A stretch of 64,000 nucleotides of DNA, taken from assembly GCF_008639165.1 (NCBI RefSeq), contig NZ_CP029197.1, positions 6,452,001-6,516,000 of the forward strand, written 5' to 3'. The notes beneath the pieces were generated by a model. It saw nothing but the letters and a program-made list of their open reading frames with translations, did no database searches and had not been told where the DNA came from. Position numbers and translations under genes: made by a program. This document shows, one piece after another, positions 1 through 8,271 of the stretch (the first letter of the stretch is position 1; every line of letters begins with the position of its first letter). The stretch comes from Streptomyces venezuelae ATCC 10712. Its GTDB lineage: Bacteria; Actinomycetota; Actinomycetes; Streptomycetales; Streptomycetaceae.

Positions 1-1107
1 CTGGGGCGTACCGGTGTCGTAGGCCGCCGCCAGACGCATGCCGAGCACCGTCGCCGCCTCCGACTCCAGAGCGAGGTCGGCGAGCACGTTCCGCATCAGC
101 GGCTTCTCGGCCAGCGGGCCGCCGAACGCCTCCCGGTGCGCGCAGTGGTGCACGGCCTGCGCCACCGCCTGCCGCATCAGCGCCGCCGAACCGAGGACGC
201 AGTCGACCCGGGTCGCCGCCACCATGCCCATGATCACGCGCAGCCCACGGCCCTCCTCGCCGACCCGGCGCGCCCACGTCGTCCCGTCGAACTCCACCTC
301 GGCGGAGGCGTTCGAACGGTTGCCCAGCTTGTCCTTCAGCCGCTGGATCGCGAAGGCGTTCCGCGAGCCGTCCGCGAGGACCCGCGGCAGCAGGAAACAG
401 GTCAGCCCCGCCGGAGCCTGCGCGAGCACCAGGAAGGCGTCCGACATCGGCGCCGAACAGAACCACTTGTGCCCCGTCAGGACGTACTCCCCGTCCGCCG
501 CGAGCGGCCGCGCCTCCGTCGTGTTCGCCCGGACGTCGCTGCCGCCCTGCTTCTCCGTCATGGCCATCCCGAGCAGCACACCTGGCTTCTCCGCGACCGG
601 ACCGAGCTCCCGCTCGTACACGTGCGAGAGGGCCGCCGGCTCCCAGACCTCCGCCAGCTCCGGCTCGGCGCGCAGCGCGGGCACCGCGGCGTGCGTCATC
701 GACAGCGGACAGCCGTGACCCGCCTCCACCTGGGACACCACCAGAAAACCGGCGGCCCGCCGCACATGGCCGCCCGGCCGGCCCCAGGCATCGGTCAGAC
801 CGGCTTCCACGGACTTGCCGAGCAGCCGGTGCCACGCCGGATCGAACTCGACCTCGTCGATCCGGTGGCCGTACCGGTCGTGGGTGCGCAGCCGCGGCGG
901 GTTCGCGTTCGCCCGCTCCCCCCACTCCTGGAGCTGCGCCGAACCGGCCGCCCGGCCGAGGACGGTGAGGTCCCCGCGGACCTCCGTCAGGAGCTCGGGC
1001 GCGAGGTGCCGTTCGACCGCCTCCGCCAGCGCCCGGTCGCTCGTGAAGACGTCGTGTCCCACCAGGGGTGGAGCCTGGTTGGTAACGGTGTGGGTGCTCG
1101 CTGCCAT
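1..1107 (-). CDS. AidB-like acyl-CoA dehydrogenase (3' end outside window)
   Basis: The visible 369 codons begin at an ATG (complement of 1105-1107) and run off the left edge, so the C-terminal part is missing. The N-terminus (NQAPPLVGHDVF...) and the motif TEKQGGSDVRANTT near residues 181-194 are typical of the AidB / isovaleryl-CoA-dehydrogenase-like branch of the flavin-dependent acyl-CoA dehydrogenases. In E. coli AidB belongs to the adaptive response to DNA alkylation. Many Streptomyces members are annotated this way without proof of substrate. The gene is divergent from the BrkB-family gene, with only 17 bp between start codons, so their promoters must overlap. An Ada/AlkA fusion lies about 9.7 kb away but is not in the same operon. 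Family assignment is secure; the role is inferred. Confidence 0.85.
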   Translation of the reverse strand, partial: MAASTHTVTNQAPPLVGHDVFTSDRALAEAVERHLAPELLTEVRGDLTVLGRAAGSAQLQEWGERANANPPRLRTHDRYGHRIDEVEFDPAWHRLLGKSVEAGLTDAWGRPGGHVRRAAGFLVVSQVEAGHGCPLSMTHAAVPALRAEPELAEVWEPAALSHVYERELGPVAEKPGVLLGMAMTEKQGGSDVRANTTEARPLAADGEYVLTGHKWFCSAPMSDAFLVLAQAPAGLTCFLLPRVLADGSRNAFAIQRLKDKLGNRSNASAEVEFDGTTWARRVGEEGRGLRVIMGMVAATRVDCVLGSAALMRQAVAQAVHHCAHREAFGGPLAEKPLMRNVLADLALESEAATVLGMRLAAAYDTGTPQ

Positions 1108-1124
1108 GCCGATACGGTAAGCAG

Positions 1125-2249
1125 GTGCAGGCAGCAAGCGAAACACCCGATCGGCCCGAGCGGCGGCCCTGGAGCAGACTCCACCGCGCGCGCGTCCTCT
1201 ACCGCAACGTCTCCAAGCGGAAGATGGTCTGGCTGCTCCTCAAGGACACCGTCAACTCGTGCATCGAGTACCGGATCCTCGGCCTCGCCGCCGAGGCCGC
1301 GTTCTTCACCCTGCTGTCCCTGCCGCCGCTGCTCCTCGGTCTGATCGCGGTCCTCGGCTACGCCGACGACTGGACCAACACGGACACCGTCGCCAGCATC
1401 CGGGAGAACATCCTCCACGCGGCCGGAACGGTTCTCTCCGACCGGGGCGTCCGCGAGATCGCCGAACCCCTCCTGGACGACATCACCCAGGGCAAACGGC
1501 CCGACCTGATCTCCCTCGGCTTCGCGATCGCCCTCTGGTCGGGCTCGCGCGCCGTGAACGTCTTCATCGACACCATCACCGTCATGTACGGACTCGACGG
1601 GCACCGGGGCATCGTCAAGACCCGGCTCCTCGCCCTGCTGCTCTACATCGTGGCGCTGCTCATCGGAGCCATCGTGCTGCCCCTGGCGGTCGTCGGCCCC
1701 GACCGGGTCGTCGAACTCGTCCCCTGGGGCACGGAAGTCGTCTCCGTCCTCTACTGGCCGGCCGTCATCCTGCTCTCCATCGCCTTCCTGACCACGCTCT
1801 ACCACGTGTCCGTGCCCGTCAGATCGCCGTGGATCGAGGACATCCCCGGCGCGCTCGTCGCGCTCGGGATGTGGGTCCTCGGCAGCTTCCTGCTGCGGAT
1901 CTACCTCACCAGCCAGGTCGAGGGACCGACGATCTACGGCTCCCTCGCCGCCCCCATCGCCGTCCTCCTCTGGATCGGCATCTCGGCCTTCGCCGTCCTC
2001 GTCGGCGCCGCCGTGAACGCCGCCATCGACCGCGTCTGGCCCTCGGTGGCCACGGCCGCCGCCCGCGAGGCCAATGAGCGGGCCCGTGCCGTCCAGGCGG
2101 CGGAACTCGTCGCACGCGTGCGTGCCGAGGCCGAGGACGTCGACGAGGACGACCCGGACATGCCCTCCGAGTTCCCCGAGCGCTGGTCCAAGTTCCTGCC
2201 CCCGGACGACGTGAAGGCCCGCCTCCACTCCGGCTGGGAGAAGGAGTGA
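1125..2249 (+). CDS. YihY/BrkB-family inner membrane protein
   Basis: This 374-residue protein has the YihY/virulence factor BrkB layout: a basic N-terminal stretch, then about six hydrophobic segments (roughly residues 50-75, 123-145, 165-190, 200-225, 240-262 and 270-300). It ends in a charged, acidic cytoplasmic tail. The sequence around AAEAAFFTLLSLPPLLLG is the conserved first membrane region of the family. Family members are integral membrane proteins of unsettled function; the old ribonuclease BN assignment does not hold. The start chosen is GTG 1125, 17 bp from the divergent AidB-like start. No strong ribosome site is visible, so a later start is possible. The gene appears monocistronic. 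Confidence 0.85.
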   Translation: MQAASETPDRPERRPWSRLHRARVLYRNVSKRKMVWLLLKDTVNSCIEYRILGLAAEAAFFTLLSLPPLLLGLIAVLGYADDWTNTDTVASIRENILHAAGTVLSDRGVREIAEPLLDDITQGKRPDLISLGFAIALWSGSRAVNVFIDTITVMYGLDGHRGIVKTRLLALLLYIVALLIGAIVLPLAVVGPDRVVELVPWGTEVVSVLYWPAVILLSIAFLTTLYHVSVPVRSPWIEDIPGALVALGMWVLGSFLLRIYLTSQVEGPTIYGSLAAPIAVLLWIGISAFAVLVGAAVNAAIDRVWPSVATAAAREANERARAVQAAELVARVRAEAEDVDEDDPDMPSEFPERWSKFLPPDDVKARLHSGWEKE

Positions 2250-2292
2250 CGCGGGGCGGACCCGGAGCGCCACGCGCCCCGGGCCCGCCGGG

Positions 2293-2317
2293 GCGTGATC
2301 GGGCGGGCCGGGGGTAG
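2293..2317 (+). promoter_or_regulatory. Possible SigB-type stress promoter
   Basis: GCGT at 2293-2296 and GGGTAG at 2312-2317 are 15 nt apart. This fits the GNNT-N14-16-GGGTA pattern reported for SigB-family stress sigma factors of Streptomyces. The position, about 85 nt before the DUF6480 start, is reasonable. The match is short and in a G-rich background, so chance is a real alternative. Confidence 0.28.
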
Positions 2318-2400
2318 CCGCCGCATACCGGCCCCCGGGCCCCAGGCCGCGACGGCGTCGCCGCGCGGGAAGGCCGGGCCGCTCCTAGGAGGTGCGCGTC

Positions 2401-2619
2401 ATGACGACCCCGTCGAACCCGGCATCCGACCCCGGCCCGCGCGGAGGCCGCGTCCCACCGGGCGAAACCCCCGCAGGGGAGTCCAGCACCGGCTCAGGCG
2501 CCGGCCCGTATCGGCCGCTCTCACGAGGCTGGGGCAAGGGGCCGCTCATCCTGATCTGTCTGCTCGCCGTGCTGGTCGCCCTGTTCTTCCTCGCCTACGC
2601 CATCACCCTGGCCGTCTGA
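2401..2619 (+). CDS. Small single-pass membrane protein, DUF6480-like
   Basis: A 72-residue protein with a disordered Pro/Gly/Ser-rich N-terminus containing PPGET, then GWGKGPLILICLLAVLVALF, forming one transmembrane helix near residues 50-70 with a very short tail. This is the layout of the Streptomyces DUF6480 family, which has no known function. The ATG at 2401 is chosen over an in-frame GTG at 2392 because AGGAGG (2387-2392) lies 8 nt before the ATG and overlaps the GTG. It precedes the SixA-type gene by 29 bp on the same strand and may be co-transcribed with it. Confidence 0.75.
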   Translation: MTTPSNPASDPGPRGGRVPPGETPAGESSTGSGAGPYRPLSRGWGKGPLILICLLAVLVALFFLAYAITLAV

Positions 2620-2648
2620 CCCCGGCGCTCCGAGGAGGCGATCGAAGG

Positions 2649-3203
2649 ATGTCACCGGAAACCGATCTTCCCGGAACGGGCTCCGCCGGTGCGGGGCCCG
2701 GCGCCCGGCTGCTGCTGGTGCGCCACGCGAAGGCGGAGCCGAAGGGCCGCACCGAGGACTTCGACCGGAAGCTGAGCCCCCGGGGGCGCGCCGACGCGGC
2801 CGAGACCGGCCGCTGGCTGGAGCGGTCCCCGTACCGGCCGGAGCTGGTGCTGTGCTCGCCGGCCCGGCGGGCCCGCAAGACGTGGCGGCTCGTCGAGCCT
2901 GAGCTGACGGACCCGCCGCCCACCGTGTACGACGAGCGCCTCTACAACGCCGCCCCGAACGAGTTGGTCACCACGCTGGCCGACCACGGCGCGGGCCTCG
3001 GCGTTCTCGCCCTCGTCGGCCACAATCCCGGTCTCCACCAACTGGCAGCGGGCCTGTGCGGCCAGGGACCGCCGGAGCTGCTGGAACGGCTGAGGGCGGG
3101 GTTCCCCACGGCGGGTGTCGTCGTCGTGGACCTCGCCGGCGGCTGGGATGGGCTGGCTCCCGGCCGGGGCACCTTGGTCGACTTCTGGACCGGGACTGAA
3201 TGA
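2649..3203 (+). CDS. SixA-type histidine phosphatase
   Basis: This 184-residue cytoplasmic protein belongs to the histidine phosphatase (phosphoglycerate mutase-like) superfamily, SixA branch. The phospho-acceptor motif LLVRHAKAE places the catalytic histidine at residue 26. A second active-site histidine sits in LVGHNPGLH at about residue 125, and CSPARRARKT is the conserved arginine segment. SixA in E. coli acts on phosphohistidine of phosphotransfer proteins; the target here is unknown. The start ATG 2649 follows GAGGAGG (2632-2638) by 10 nt. A longer open frame begins at 2295 but lacks such support and would overlap the DUF6480 gene. Confidence 0.88.
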   Translation: MSPETDLPGTGSAGAGPGARLLLVRHAKAEPKGRTEDFDRKLSPRGRADAAETGRWLERSPYRPELVLCSPARRARKTWRLVEPELTDPPPTVYDERLYNAAPNELVTTLADHGAGLGVLALVGHNPGLHQLAAGLCGQGPPELLERLRAGFPTAGVVVVDLAGGWDGLAPGRGTLVDFWTGTE

Positions 3204-3290
3204 TGTCGCCCCGGCCGGGCAGCCGCCGTACGGGGTCCGACGCATCCGCCGGAGCTCTCGCACCGAGTCGAGTGAAGGAGTCCAGTCACC

Positions 3291-3614
3291 ATGCCTCGTG
3301 GTTCCAGTCCCAAGCGTGAACGCCAGTACGAGCACATCAAGGAGAGCGCCGAACAGCGCGGCGAGAGCACCAAGCGCGCGAAGGAGATCGCCTCGCGCAC
3401 GGTCAACAAGGAACGCGCCCGCTCCGGGGAGTCGAAGACCTCCAGCCGCTCGTCGACCCAGGACAAGTCCTCGTCCAAGCGGGGCGGACAGCGCTCGCAC
3501 AGCGGGTCCCAGGGCCCGACGAAGGAGCAGCTCTACAACGAGGCGAAGCAGCGGGGCATCGACGGCCGTTCGAAGATGGACAAGGCCGAACTCAAGCGGG
3601 CCCTCGGCCACTGA
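3291..3614 (+). CDS. Small basic protein with C-terminal Rho-N/SAP-like motif (DUF7218-like)
   Basis: The 107-residue protein is very rich in Lys, Arg, Ser and Glu. Residues 1-75 look disordered and highly charged. The last about 35 residues (TKEQLYNEAKQRGIDGRSKM then DKAELKRAL) form a two-helix Rho-N / SAP / HeH-like nucleic-acid-binding motif. Such proteins are often labelled plasmid stabilization protein or DUF7218 in actinobacteria; neither label gives a proven function. ATG 3291 follows GAAGGAG with good spacing. Its neighbours, SixA, DUF6480, topoisomerase IB and CsbD, suggest a chromosomal stress-related role (inference). It converges on the topoisomerase gene. Confidence 0.78.
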   Translation: MPRGSSPKRERQYEHIKESAEQRGESTKRAKEIASRTVNKERARSGESKTSSRSSTQDKSSSKRGGQRSHSGSQGPTKEQLYNEAKQRGIDGRSKMDKAELKRALGH

Positions 3615-3651
3615 CCGGATCGGTCACACCGCCGGCGCCCCCGGTGACCCC

Positions 3652-3756
3652 GCGGCCCTCGCAGGCCGGCGGGGTCACCGGTCGTCGTCGTGCGGCCCTC
3701 GCAGGCCGGCCGGGTCATCGGTCGTCGTCCCGCGGAGTCACAGGTCGTCGTCCCGC
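3652..3756. repeat. 40-bp tandem repeat, about 2.6 copies
   Basis: Two near-identical 40-bp units start at 3652 and 3692. Both begin GCGGCCCTCGCAGGCCGG and end GGTCGTCGTC. A shortened third unit begins at 3732 and contains the stop codon and last codons of the topoisomerase IB gene. The array fills the gap between two convergent genes. Confidence 0.8.
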
Positions 3757-4763
3757 AGGAGCTCCAGGACGGCGCGCTCGACGGCGCCGTGCGTGGCCGG
3801 ACGGCCGAAGAGGCCGTCCTCCCCGAGTTTCCCGAGGGCCGCGGCGACGGTCCTCCCGTCCTCGTACCGCTCGACGACGCGCGGATCGATGTATGACGCG
3901 CGGCAGACGGCGGGCGTGTTCCCCAGGTAGCCGCTCACCTCGCGCACGGCACGGGCCACGACCTTCTTCCGCCGGGCGGTGGACGCGTCGGAGGTGCTCT
4001 CGGAGACGGCCAGGGCCACCGCGGCCAGCACGGTGGCGTACCAGGTCCTGAAGTCCTTGGCGGTGACGTCCTCGCCCGCCCGCTCGCGCAGGTACGCGTT
4101 GAGGTCCTCGGCGTGGACCTCGTGCCACGCCGCGTGCTCCCAGTACGCGAACAGCCTCGGGCCCGGATCCTTCCGCCGCAGCAGGGCCCGTACGACCGCG
4201 TGGGCCTGCTCGTCCACCAGCGTCCGCGTGACGGTCCTGCCCGACTTGGCGGGGAAGTCCAGCCGGATCTCCCCGTTCCGGCAGCTGGCGTGCTCCCGCA
4301 GCAACGTGGTGAGGCCGTAGCTCCCGTTCTCGTGCACGTACCGCTCCCCGCCGATGCGCAGGAAACCCAGGTCGAGCAGCCGGGTCAGACAGGCCAGCAC
4401 CCTGGTCCTGGTGAGGCCGCGACCGGCGAGGTCGCGCGCCACCCGCCTGCGCAGCCGCGGCAGCGAGCGCGCCACCTCCTGCACGTGCGCGTGCTTGGCG
4501 GCCTCCCGCCGGGCACGGAAGTCGGGGTGGTAGAGGTACTGGCGGCGCCCGGCGTCGTCCGTCCCCACCGCCTGGATGTGGCCGTTCGGCCAGGGGCAGA
4601 CCCACACGCCCCGCCAGGCCGGCGGTATCACCAGGGCGCGGACCCGCTCGCGGTCGGCCGCGGGGAGCGGCCGGCCGTCGGCGTCCAGGTACCGGAACCC
4701 CCGGCCGTGCCGCACCCGGCGCCACCCCGGCGCATGCGGGTCGCTGGTCCTCAGGCGCACCAC
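3738..4763 (-). CDS. DNA topoisomerase IB
   Basis: The 341-residue protein is a poxvirus/Deinococcus-like type IB topoisomerase, which relaxes supercoils through a 3'-phosphotyrosine intermediate without ATP. The N-terminal domain (PPAWRGVWVCPWPNGHIQAVG) is followed by the catalytic domain. Active-site residues visible are the Arg of the DFRTWYATV segment, the AKSGR lysine loop and the nucleophile Tyr291 in CRASYIDPRV. The start is one of two adjacent GTG codons at 4758-4763; an in-frame stop lies just upstream at 4773-4775. The stop codon lies inside the tandem repeat, so the last residues (ELLRDDDL) come from repeat sequence. The gene follows the small Cys-containing gene directly and may share its transcript. 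Confidence 0.9.
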   Translation of the reverse strand: MVRLRTSDPHAPGWRRVRHGRGFRYLDADGRPLPAADRERVRALVIPPAWRGVWVCPWPNGHIQAVGTDDAGRRQYLYHPDFRARREAAKHAHVQEVARSLPRLRRRVARDLAGRGLTRTRVLACLTRLLDLGFLRIGGERYVHENGSYGLTTLLREHASCRNGEIRLDFPAKSGRTVTRTLVDEQAHAVVRALLRRKDPGPRLFAYWEHAAWHEVHAEDLNAYLRERAGEDVTAKDFRTWYATVLAAVALAVSESTSDASTARRKKVVARAVREVSGYLGNTPAVCRASYIDPRVVERYEDGRTVAAALGKLGEDGLFGRPATHGAVERAVLELLRDDDL

Positions 4764-4772
4764 AGCCGTCCG

Positions 4773-4970
4773 TCAGCCGGCGTCGGCGTCGGGATGCGCC
4801 TGCGTGCGCAGGGTCCAGCTCTGACCCGAACAGTCGTAGGGCAGCGGCGGGAACCGGTGGCCACGGACATCGGTGCTCTTGCTCCACAGATGTTCCTTGC
4901 CGCAGTCGCAGGCGTAGATGCCGCTCAGGGGGACGATTTCACCGGGTTTCCAATGCTCTGTCTCGTTCAT
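4773..4970 (-). CDS. Small Cys-containing protein, possible zinc ribbon
   Basis: This 65-residue protein (MNETEHWKPGEIVPLSGIYA...) contains CDCGKEH near residues 20-26 and one more cysteine near residue 47. The GxYxCxCG pattern resembles half of a zinc ribbon, and the KPGE...SGIY segment recalls YjzC-like small proteins. No function is known. ATG 4970 is chosen because the family-like sequence starts there; the frame is open to 5003 but no clear ribosome site supports either start. The gene ends 10 bp before the topoisomerase IB start and is probably co-transcribed with it. Confidence 0.65.
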   Translation of the reverse strand: MNETEHWKPGEIVPLSGIYACDCGKEHLWSKSTDVRGHRFPPLPYDCSGQSWTLRTQAHPDADAG

Positions 4971-5025
4971 GCAGTGATGGCTACCCGGAACCCGTCGGCC
5001 CACCCCTGGGGCGGCGGCGCGGGCG

Positions 5026-5226
5026 TCACTCGTCCGGGTCCCGGTCCGGGGTGCGCCACGAGCCGGCGCGTGAACGGGGAGCGGCGCCGGCCGTGTTCCG
5101 GCGGCGGGCGGCGCGGCGGCTGCCCCACCAGAAGGCGCCGATCAGCAGGGCGGCGATGACCACCCCGACGAGGATCAGCAGCAGGGACGGACTTCCCTCG
5201 GCGGCGAGCACGGTTGCAAGGTTCAT
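5026..5226 (-). CDS. Small single-pass membrane protein, DUF6479-like
   Basis: The 66-residue product has a short N-terminus, one transmembrane helix (residues 14-35, LLLILVGVVIAALLIGAFWW) and a strongly basic tail (GSRRAARRRN), so the C-terminus should be cytoplasmic. This resembles the Streptomyces DUF6479 group. It is divergent from the CsbD gene 130 bp away. GGGTAG occurs just upstream of its start on its own strand, as in SigB-type -10 elements, but the -35 spacing is not ideal. No function can be assigned. Confidence 0.6.
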   Translation of the reverse strand: MNLATVLAAEGSPSLLLILVGVVIAALLIGAFWWGSRRAARRRNTAGAAPRSRAGSWRTPDRDPDE

Positions 5227-5355
5227 GGTCGGCGCCTACCCGGGATCGCGCCCCGCAAAGGCGGGTTCGGCCACATGCGGCTCGAAGCGCGCGAAAGTCC
5301 GACATCGCCTAGTTTGGGCCTCACCGAGATCCCCACACACAGGGAGTGCAGCAGC

Positions 5356-5553
5356 ATGGCTGACAAGGGAAAGATGGATCAGGCCAAGGGCAAGGCCAAG
5401 GAGGCCGTCGGCAAGGTCACCGGCAACGACCGGATGAAGGCCGAGGGCAAGGGCGACCAGGTCAAGGGCAAGGCGAAGGAGGCCATGGCCAAGGCCGAGG
5501 AGCGTGCCCGCGGCGTCCAGGACTCCCTGCGCGACAAGCGCGAACGGCCCTGA
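5356..5553 (+). CDS. CsbD family stress protein
   Basis: The 65-residue protein (ADKGKMDQAKGKAKEAVGKV...) is built of repeated GKAKEA/GKGDQ segments, the hallmark of the CsbD family. These are small, hydrophilic, helix-rich proteins that in Bacillus are under the general stress sigma factor SigB. ATG 5356 follows AGGGAG (5341-5346). The open frame extends upstream to 5275 but without similarity. It converges on the phosphoketolase gene across a repeat-rich terminator region. The physiological role of CsbD proteins is unknown. Confidence 0.88.
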   Translation: MADKGKMDQAKGKAKEAVGKVTGNDRMKAEGKGDQVKGKAKEAMAKAEERARGVQDSLRDKRERP

Positions 5554-5616
5554 CACCGCCCTGGTGAGCCGCCGCGCGGCCCCAGGGCGAACAGGAGCGG
5601 CCCCCGGCGCCCAGGC

Positions 5617-5729
5617 GCGTCAGGGGGCCGTCCCTGTTCCCGGCCACCGGGGCGCACCGCCGCGAGCGGCCCCGGCGCACCGCCGCGTCAGGAGGCCGCC
5701 TCTTTTCCCGGCCGGGGCGCACCGCCGCG
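5617..5729. terminator. Duplicated terminator-like region between csbD-like and xfp
   Basis: Two related segments, 5617-5664 and 5685-5729, each start GCGTCAGG(A/G)GGCCG and end GGGGCGCACCGCCGCG. A third copy of GGCGCACCGCCGCG is at 5674-5687. Each segment carries a short hairpin. The second is GAGG-CCG-CCTC followed by TTTT (5692-5706), which fits a terminator for the csbD-like transcript. Confidence 0.45.
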
Positions 5730-5772
5730 CTTCACCCGCCTCACCCACCCCACGGCCAGGCGGGGCCGCGCG

Positions 5773-8121
5773 TCACCCGCCCCACCGCCAGGTGGTGATC
5801 TCCGCCGGGTCCTCGCCCGTCCGGCGCAGTTCCGCCCGGAGCCGGTCGCGGTGGGCCGCGTAGCGGTCGCCGAGTTCCGGCGCCCGCGGGTGGCGGGCCG
5901 CGAGATGCTCCAGCGCGGTGAGGGCGAGGTCGTGGCGGGACGTGCCGTTGGCGGCGAGGAGGTCGTACGGGGTGGTGGTGGTCCCCTCCTCGACGTAACC
6001 CCGCACGTGGAAGCGGTCCGGGCGCGGCCGGCCGTGCAGGAGCTGGTGCACCGCCGAGGGGTAGCCGTGGAAATCGAGCACCACCGGGGTGTCCGTGCCG
6101 AACAGCGCGCGGAAGCGGTCGTCCGGCATGCCGTTCGGGTGCCGGTCGGCGGGCGCGAGGGCGCACAGGTCCACGATGTTGACCACCCGGATCGACGCGT
6201 CGGGCAGGTCCTCGCGCAGCAGTTGGGCCGCGGCCAGGGTTTCGACGGTGGGGATGCCGCCGGCGCAGGCGAGGACCAGCTCCGGCTCCTCGCCCCGCTC
6301 GTGCGAGGCCCACGCCCACGTGGACGCCCCGGCGGCGCAGTGCGCCCGTGCCTCGTCCAGGCCGAGCCACTGCGCGGCCTCGTGCTTGCCCGCCACCACG
6401 ACGTTGACCTTCCCGGTCTCGTCGAGGAGGCGCTCCATGGTGACCAGCAGCGTGTTGGCGTCCGGGGGCAGGTAGACGCCGGTCACCGTGCTCTTCTTGG
6501 TGATCAGGTTGTTGATGAAACCGGGCCCCTGGTGGCTGTACCCGTTGTGCTCCTGGCGCCAGCCCTCACTGGTCAGCAGGTACGTGAGGCTGCTGACGGG
6601 CGCGCGCCACGGGACCTCGCCGGACATCTTCAGCCACTTGGCGTACTGGTTGAGCATGCTGTCCACGACGGACGCGAACGCCTCGTACGTGGGGAACAGG
6701 CCGTGCCGGCCGCTCTGGAGGTAGCCCTGGAGCCAGCCCTGACAGGTGTGCTCGGAGAGGACCTCCATGACCCGGCCGTCCCGCGACAGGTCCTCGGCGT
6801 ACCCCTCCACCGGCCACGTGCAGGCACGGCCGGTGGCCCGGAGCACGGCGTCCAGCTTGTTCGAGGCGAGTTCGTCGGGCGAGACGATGCGGAAGTCGCG
6901 GCGCCCGGCGGTCCGGCGCATGATCTCCGTCAGCCACTCGGCGAGCACCTCGGTCGGGCCGGCCGGGCTCCGGCCGCGTCCCTCGCCGAGGCCGACGGCG
7001 TACGGAGCCAGCGGAGGCAGGTCGAGAGGCCGGCGCAGCCGGCCCCCGTCGGCCGCCGGCTGCATGCCGATGCGGCGCCGTCCCTCGGGACAGCCGGCCG
7101 TCACCTCCGGGACCGGCCGGCCGTCCTCGTCGAAGAGCTCCTCGGGACGGTACGAACGCAGCCACGCCTCCAGCGCGCGGAGCTGGACCGGATCGTCGTG
7201 GACGTCGGCCAGCGGCACCTGATGGGAGTGGAACGTGCCCTCGATGCGCCTGCCCTCGACCTCGACGGGGGCGCCCTCGCCCTTGAGGCTGCGCAGCACG
7301 ATCATCGGCCAGGCCGGCCGTGGGGAGGGCTCTGTCCCGGAGCGCGCCTGCCGCTGGATCGCGGTGATCGCGGAGTGGGCGTCGGCCACCGCCTCCACCA
7401 GGCTCTCGTCGCCGGGATCGGACGTGACGTCCACGATCCGCGGATCCCAGCCGTAGCCGCGGAAGAGGTGGGTCAGTTCGCTGTCGGACATGGTGGCGAA
7501 CACGGTCGGGGAGGAGATCTTGTAGCCGTTGAGGTGCAGGAACGGCAGCACGGCCCCGCTGGTGGCCGGGTCCAGGTACTTGGACGCGTGCCAGGCCCCC
7601 GCGGTCGGGCCGGTCTCCGCCTCTCCGTCGCCGACGACGCAGGCCACCAGCCGCCCGGGGGCGTCCAGGGCGGCGCCGAAGGCGGTGGACAGGGCGTACC
7701 CGAGCTCGCCGCCCTCGTGGAGGGTGCCCGGCACCGCAGGGGAGAGGTGGCTGGGGAAACCGTCGGGCGCGCAGTAACGACGACTGAGCTCGCGCAGGCC
7801 CGCCCCGTCGCGTCCCAGAGCGGGATCGACGTCCGCGTGCGTGCCCTCCAGCCACAGGTTCGCGTGCACGGCCGGAGCGCCGTGCCCCGGTCCCGTCACG
7901 AGCAGGACGTCCGCGTCCCGCTCCAGGACCAGCCGGTCGAGAGCCGCGTACACCCGGTTGATGCCGGGGCAGGTCCCCCAGTGGCCGAGGAGCCGCGGCT
8001 TGAGGTGCTCCCGGCGCAAGGGCTCCTTGAGCAGCACGTTCTCGCGCAGGTGGATCAGGACGGCGGCGATGTAGTCCGCCGCCCGCCGGTAGGGCTCCGG
8101 GCCCGTCGTCTCCTGGCTCAT
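5773..8121 (-). CDS. xfp: Phosphoketolase (xylulose-5-phosphate/fructose-6-phosphate)
   Basis: This 782-residue cytoplasmic enzyme is a thiamine-diphosphate phosphoketolase. It splits xylulose 5-phosphate (and often fructose 6-phosphate) with phosphate to acetyl phosphate plus a sugar phosphate. Family landmarks include the N-terminal HWGTCPGINRVYAALDRLV, TGPGHGAPA, EGGELGYAL, the ThDP-binding GDGEAETGPTAGAWHASKY, HLNGYKISSPT, and in the central domain HTCQGWLQGYLQSGRHGLFPTYEAF and HNGYSHQGPGF. Length matches the usual 780-830. ATG 8121 is chosen because GGGAGG lies about 10 nt before it; the frame stays open to 8268 without similarity. It is divergent from the 59-residue gene at 8272. Acetyl phosphate could feed acetyl-CoA, as does PoxB elsewhere in the window. 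Confidence 0.95.
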   Translation of the reverse strand: MSQETTGPEPYRRAADYIAAVLIHLRENVLLKEPLRREHLKPRLLGHWGTCPGINRVYAALDRLVLERDADVLLVTGPGHGAPAVHANLWLEGTHADVDPALGRDGAGLRELSRRYCAPDGFPSHLSPAVPGTLHEGGELGYALSTAFGAALDAPGRLVACVVGDGEAETGPTAGAWHASKYLDPATSGAVLPFLHLNGYKISSPTVFATMSDSELTHLFRGYGWDPRIVDVTSDPGDESLVEAVADAHSAITAIQRQARSGTEPSPRPAWPMIVLRSLKGEGAPVEVEGRRIEGTFHSHQVPLADVHDDPVQLRALEAWLRSYRPEELFDEDGRPVPEVTAGCPEGRRRIGMQPAADGGRLRRPLDLPPLAPYAVGLGEGRGRSPAGPTEVLAEWLTEIMRRTAGRRDFRIVSPDELASNKLDAVLRATGRACTWPVEGYAEDLSRDGRVMEVLSEHTCQGWLQGYLQSGRHGLFPTYEAFASVVDSMLNQYAKWLKMSGEVPWRAPVSSLTYLLTSEGWRQEHNGYSHQGPGFINNLITKKSTVTGVYLPPDANTLLVTMERLLDETGKVNVVVAGKHEAAQWLGLDEARAHCAAGASTWAWASHERGEEPELVLACAGGIPTVETLAAAQLLREDLPDASIRVVNIVDLCALAPADRHPNGMPDDRFRALFGTDTPVVLDFHGYPSAVHQLLHGRPRPDRFHVRGYVEEGTTTTPYDLLAANGTSRHDLALTALEHLAARHPRAPELGDRYAAHRDRLRAELRRTGEDPAEITTWRWGG

Positions 8122-8271
8122 CGAACCGGTCCTCCCGCAGCGGCACGTTCCGTCCTCACGGTCCGCGCCTTTCCCGCGGGGCCGTGTGTAGCCGGGCCGA
8201 CCGAGTAAGCGTGCCGAGGACGGGGCAGACGCAGCTGGGCATCCGCCCGCACGGCACGAAAGGAACACCTC

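Noticed and set aside
3652..3756. CRISPR-like array
   Set aside because: Units are contiguous tandem repeats without spacers, and no cas genes occur in the window.
5851..8208. 785-codon open frame on the plus strand
   Set aside because: Antisense shadow of the phosphoketolase gene caused by high GC3.
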